From NCBI GenBank assembly GCA_902512305.1, contig CABXIU010000012.1:1-43854 (forward strand): a stretch of 43,854 nucleotides of DNA, read 5' to 3'. This DNA comes from an uncultured Gammaproteobacteria bacterium. GTDB taxonomy: Bacteria > Pseudomonadota > Gammaproteobacteria > PS1 > Pseudothioglobaceae. The number at the start of each line of letters is the position of its first letter. The stretch's first letter is position 1. The translations under genes were made by a program, and so were the position numbers. The notes under the pieces are model-generated. The model saw only the letters and a program-made list of their open reading frames with translations, had not been told where the DNA came from and searched no databases. Below, in pieces: positions 41,706 to 43,854 of this stretch.

Positions 41706-42314
41706 CTAGAAAAGCGTCCAGATTCTATTACTATCGAGTTGCTCCCTGCACTGAGAAAGCTGAGACTTATATTTATTTGACTTATTCTCTACCTTCTTTG
41801 CAATAGAAATAAGCCAATCTTTGCTTTCATAACTTTTCTTATTGTAACCACCATGGCCTTCATGGTATGCTAAGTATTGACGGTATGCATCTGTTTTACT
41901 AATCTTAGATCTTAGGTTGGACTGATTAGCGTACCAACCAACAAAATCTATAGCATCAGCAAAGTTATCCCTTCTAGCTTCTTTTTTTCCAGTTTTAAGT
42001 TGGTACCACTCCCACGTCGCTTTTTTAGCTTGAGTGTATCCATAGGAATCAGTTGGCCTTGAACCTGGAATAAATCCAAAGATTTTATTGCGCGGTGGCT
42101 TTGCTTTTGAAGCGAACCGAGACTCTTGATGGATAATTGCTAGCTGCAGATGCATTGGTACTTTCCATTTTTCTTCGCTTAATTTAGCTGCACGATACCA
42201 ACTAACTTTTTCATCGAGTAAATTACAGACATTTGTAACCTCTCTCGCAGGCGTTGATAAGCAGCCTGAAATTGAAATCGCTACAAGTAAACCTAAAACT
42301 AAAAGTTTTTTCAT
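41706..42314 (-). CDS. Lytic-transglycosylase-like (SLT) lipoprotein
   Basis: A 202-aa protein. The signal MKKLLVLGLLVAISISGCLS has a lipobox (SISGC), so Cys18 is lipidated after cleavage. QLAIIHQESRF bears the Glu of the SLT catalytic site, and DSYGYTQAKKATWEWY and YLAYHEGHGGYNK complete the goose-lysozyme-like fold. It would cut peptidoglycan glycan strands at the outer membrane. It lies one base after the cold-shock gene and is convergent with the exporter gene. Confidence 0.85.
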   Translation of the reverse strand: MKKLLVLGLLVAISISGCLSTPAREVTNVCNLLDEKVSWYRAAKLSEEKWKVPMHLQLAIIHQESRFASKAKPPRNKIFGFIPGSRPTDSYGYTQAKKATWEWYQLKTGKKEARRDNFADAIDFVGWYANQSNLRSKISKTDAYRQYLAYHEGHGGYNKKSYESKDWLISIAKKVENKSNKYKSQLSQCREQLDSNRIWTLF

Positions 42315-42620
42315 TTATTTAAAAAACACAAAATATGCAACAATCAACTGAAAAACTAATAAAACTCCAAACATTGCCTTAATGTCATTGTCAGTTAATG
42401 GGGTGGAGTCTTCAACCGCTTTTTCTAGCTTAACATCAACAGCGACTAGACCTTTTTCTGAAGTTTCAACTTTAAATTTAACTCTGGTGTTACTTCTTAA
42501 ACGCGACTTGTTAAAGACATTTTTTTGATGTACAAAATATTTTTCATCATCATCGCCCGTAATAAACCCATATCCTTTAGTACCAAATTGAGCGACTATG
42601 CCCGTCATTTTTTTTGCCAT
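42315..42620 (-). CDS. Cold-shock-domain protein with C-terminal membrane helix
   Basis: A 101-aa protein. Residues 1-66 are a cold-shock domain (GIVAQFGTKGYGFITGDDDEKYFVH, with the RNP1-like GYGFI and RNP2-like YFVH). Residues 84-99 (FGVLLVFQLIVAYFVF) form one membrane helix. Ordinary Csp proteins are soluble and about 70 aa; larger CSD-DUF1294 proteins have several helices, and this looks like a short relative. It overlaps tpm by one base and SLT follows directly. Confidence 0.75.
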   Translation of the reverse strand: MAKKMTGIVAQFGTKGYGFITGDDDEKYFVHQKNVFNKSRLRSNTRVKFKVETSEKGLVAVDVKLEKAVEDSTPLTDNDIKAMFGVLLVFQLIVAYFVFFK

Positions 42621-43276
42621 TATATTCTCACTTTTTGCAGCAAATACACTGCCTTTTCTACAAAATCTACTCCGAGATTTTGGAACATTGGTTCATTTTC
42701 AATATCATTAATACAATTCAATTCTTGAAAATCAAAAGAACCTTTAAATAATTTATCGACCTCTAGCTTGCTAACTGCAAAAGGAGGGCCAGACCTCTGA
42801 TGCTGAGGATAGTTTAAAGTTAATAGCAAAATCCTTACATCAAGACTTATTATATCATTTAAATGTTTAATGTATTTTTGTCTTAATTCATCATCTAATG
42901 CAATCAATGAAGCACGATCATAGACTGCTTTAACATTAGCTAAATGATTAGATTGCAAATCAAAGAAATCACCACAATATATTTTAATTGCATCTCCCTC
43001 ATAAAGCTCAAACTCTCCATCTTGTGAAACTGAATAAGACAAATTATTTTCCTCAAAAAACCGCTGAATTGCTAATTCACTCATTTCAACACCAATCACT
43101 TTATAGTTTTTTTGATATAGATAATTCATATCAAGACTTTTTCCACATAGAGGAACAAATATAGTCTCTTGAGAAGATAATTTAAGCTCATCAAGATATT
43201 CAACCAACTGTCTGTTGACCTTGTCTGTATGCCATCCAATATTATTACTTTCCCACCTACTGATCCAATCAGTCAC
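42620..43276 (-). CDS. tpm: Thiopurine S-methyltransferase
   Basis: A 218-aa SAM-dependent methyltransferase. WISRWESNNIGWH, the motif I strand TIFVPLCGKSLDMNYL, VIGVEMSELAI, DRASLIALDDELR and LLLTLNYPQ are typical of bacterial TPMT. It methylates sulfur and, in some bacteria, selenium or tellurium compounds. It is first of a three-gene minus-strand run with the cold-shock and SLT genes. Confidence 0.92.
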   Translation of the reverse strand: MTDWISRWESNNIGWHTDKVNRQLVEYLDELKLSSQETIFVPLCGKSLDMNYLYQKNYKVIGVEMSELAIQRFFEENNLSYSVSQDGEFELYEGDAIKIYCGDFFDLQSNHLANVKAVYDRASLIALDDELRQKYIKHLNDIISLDVRILLLTLNYPQHQRSGPPFAVSKLEVDKLFKGSFDFQELNCINDIENEPMFQNLGVDFVEKAVYLLQKVRI

Positions 43277-43309
43277 AACTAATCCTTGATATAATGAACG
43301 TTATATTTG

Positions 43310-43353
43310 ATCTCACAAAAAATCATTTTAGACCATAATATGTTTTTTGAGAT
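43310..43353. repeat. Inverted repeat between tpm and ung
   Basis: Left arm 43310-43322 (ATCTCACAAAAAA) and right arm 43343-43353 (TTTTTTGAGAT) pair over 11 bases with one bulged C, with a 20-base spacer. Just left lies a second small repeat, ATATAA (43289-43294) and TTATAT (43301-43306). Both are in the divergent promoter region, so binding sites are likelier than terminators. Confidence 0.4.
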
Positions 43354-43407
43354 TCAAATGCAATTTTATGATTATGACAAAATAGTCATTAAACCCATAC
43401 AAAGATT

Positions 43408-43854
43408 ATGACTCAAGATATTGGCGACTGGTCAACTTATTTATCTCTTGAAAAAAACAAGGATTACTTTAACTCCCTATTCTCATTTCTTAATTCTAGA
43501 ATTGATTATCAAATTTACCCACCAAGAGGAACCTGGTTTAAAGCTTTTGAATATTCAAGTTTTACCTCTACAAAGGTCATAATCCTTGGTCAAGATCCAT
43601 ATCATGGGGAAGGACAAGCAGAGGGGTTAAGTTTTTCTGTTCCAAAAGGTATAACTATTCCGCCATCACTTAGAAATATTTATAAAGAACTCGAGGAAGA
43701 TGATGCAGACTTTGTTGGCCCCAGTCATGGGCATTTAGTTAGTTGGGCACAGCAGGGAGTTTTAATGCTGAATAGCGTCTTAACAGTTGAAAAGAATTCT
43801 CCTGCTTCCCATGCAAATCAAGGCTGGGAAGTCTTTACTGACCAAGTCATTAAA
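43408..43854 (+). CDS. ung: Uracil-DNA glycosylase (3' end outside window)
   Basis: The first 149 residues of a family 1 UDG, cut at the right edge. GQDPYHGEGQAEGLSFSV carries the catalytic Asp of motif A and the uracil-pocket residues. PPSLRNIYKELEEDD and LNSVLTVEKNSPASHANQGW also match. It removes uracil from DNA to start base-excision repair. The His-bearing HPSPLS motif lies beyond the edge. Confidence 0.97.
   Translation, partial: MTQDIGDWSTYLSLEKNKDYFNSLFSFLNSRIDYQIYPPRGTWFKAFEYSSFTSTKVIILGQDPYHGEGQAEGLSFSVPKGITIPPSLRNIYKELEEDDADFVGPSHGHLVSWAQQGVLMLNSVLTVEKNSPASHANQGWEVFTDQVIK

Noticed and set aside
41694-41709. CTAGG/CCTAG hairpin at the end of the SLT gene as a terminator
   Set aside because: Only five pairs, it overlaps the stop codon, and no T tract follows on either strand.

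Overview
The window is a low-GC (roughly mid-30s percent by eye) chromosomal segment of a Gammaproteobacterium. Gene content and order (hisS-yfgM-der, rpsF-rpsR-rplI-dnaB, ccm genes, ppiD, lspA, a Zrg-type zinc operon) and the AT-rich, tightly packed layout fit a free-living marine lineage. The SUP05/Thioglobus group is my best guess, but there is no rRNA here to settle it.

Layout. 1-3176: zinc-related operon on + (ZrgA/DUF2796 tail, ABC ATPase, FtsX permease, DUF3299 protein, Fur/Zur regulator). 3290-5894: DUF1800/DUF1501 pair. 5945-7848: a secreted protein of unknown function, then a secreted beta-lactamase-fold hydrolase whose signal peptide is only encoded if translation starts at a non-canonical codon. 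7892-16161: mostly housekeeping genes (recJ, DUF1566, lspA, fabI, a VOC protein, ppiD, threonine aldolase, an AstE/DoeB-type deacylase). 16284-24554: accessory island ending beside tRNA-Asp and tRNA-Val. 24728-29248: the tRNAs, HU, ccmGEDC, tsaB, mtgA and cutC, all on the minus strand. 29392-36923: rpsF-rpsR-rplI, dnaB, DUF1249, 5'-nucleotidase, hisS, yfgM and der on +. 36944-43854: dadA and pyrG on minus, an MsbA-type exporter on +, then SLT lipoprotein, cold-shock protein and tpm on minus, and the start of ung on +.

The most interesting part is the island. On its left are three minus-strand genes: a zinc-ribbon membrane protein, a LEM-3-like GIY-YIG nuclease, and a membrane protein with a probable DNA-binding C-terminus. 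Next come a coiled-coil peptide and a beta-repeat protein. Then follows a four-gene unit behind a -10 element and a 16-bp palindrome: a TerB-like protein, a 77-aa peptide with a strong ribosome binding site, an ATP-grasp ligase with the hallmarks of graspetide (omega-ester/amide RiPP) macrocyclases (VWERRP near the N-terminus, ECNPNGQW near the C-terminus), and an overlapping GNAT-like protein. I read this as a small, probably undescribed graspetide pathway. To the right are a membrane protein, a secreted Cys-containing protein and a patatin-like lipase.

A second striking feature is in the ribosomal operon. S6 ends in a (DK)n tail encoded by nine perfect GATAAA hexamers, and L9 ends in an (ET)n tail encoded by GAAACA hexamers. 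Two different in-frame hexanucleotide microsatellites therefore extend two ribosomal proteins of one operon. CcmD (56 aa, 26333-26503) is annotated from direct translation. No CRISPR array, insertion sequence or rRNA was seen. No stretch longer than about 300 bases lacks a gene; the longest gene-poor stretches are 24555-24727 (hairpins), 25216-25371 (HU promoter) and 29249-29391 (rpsF leader).
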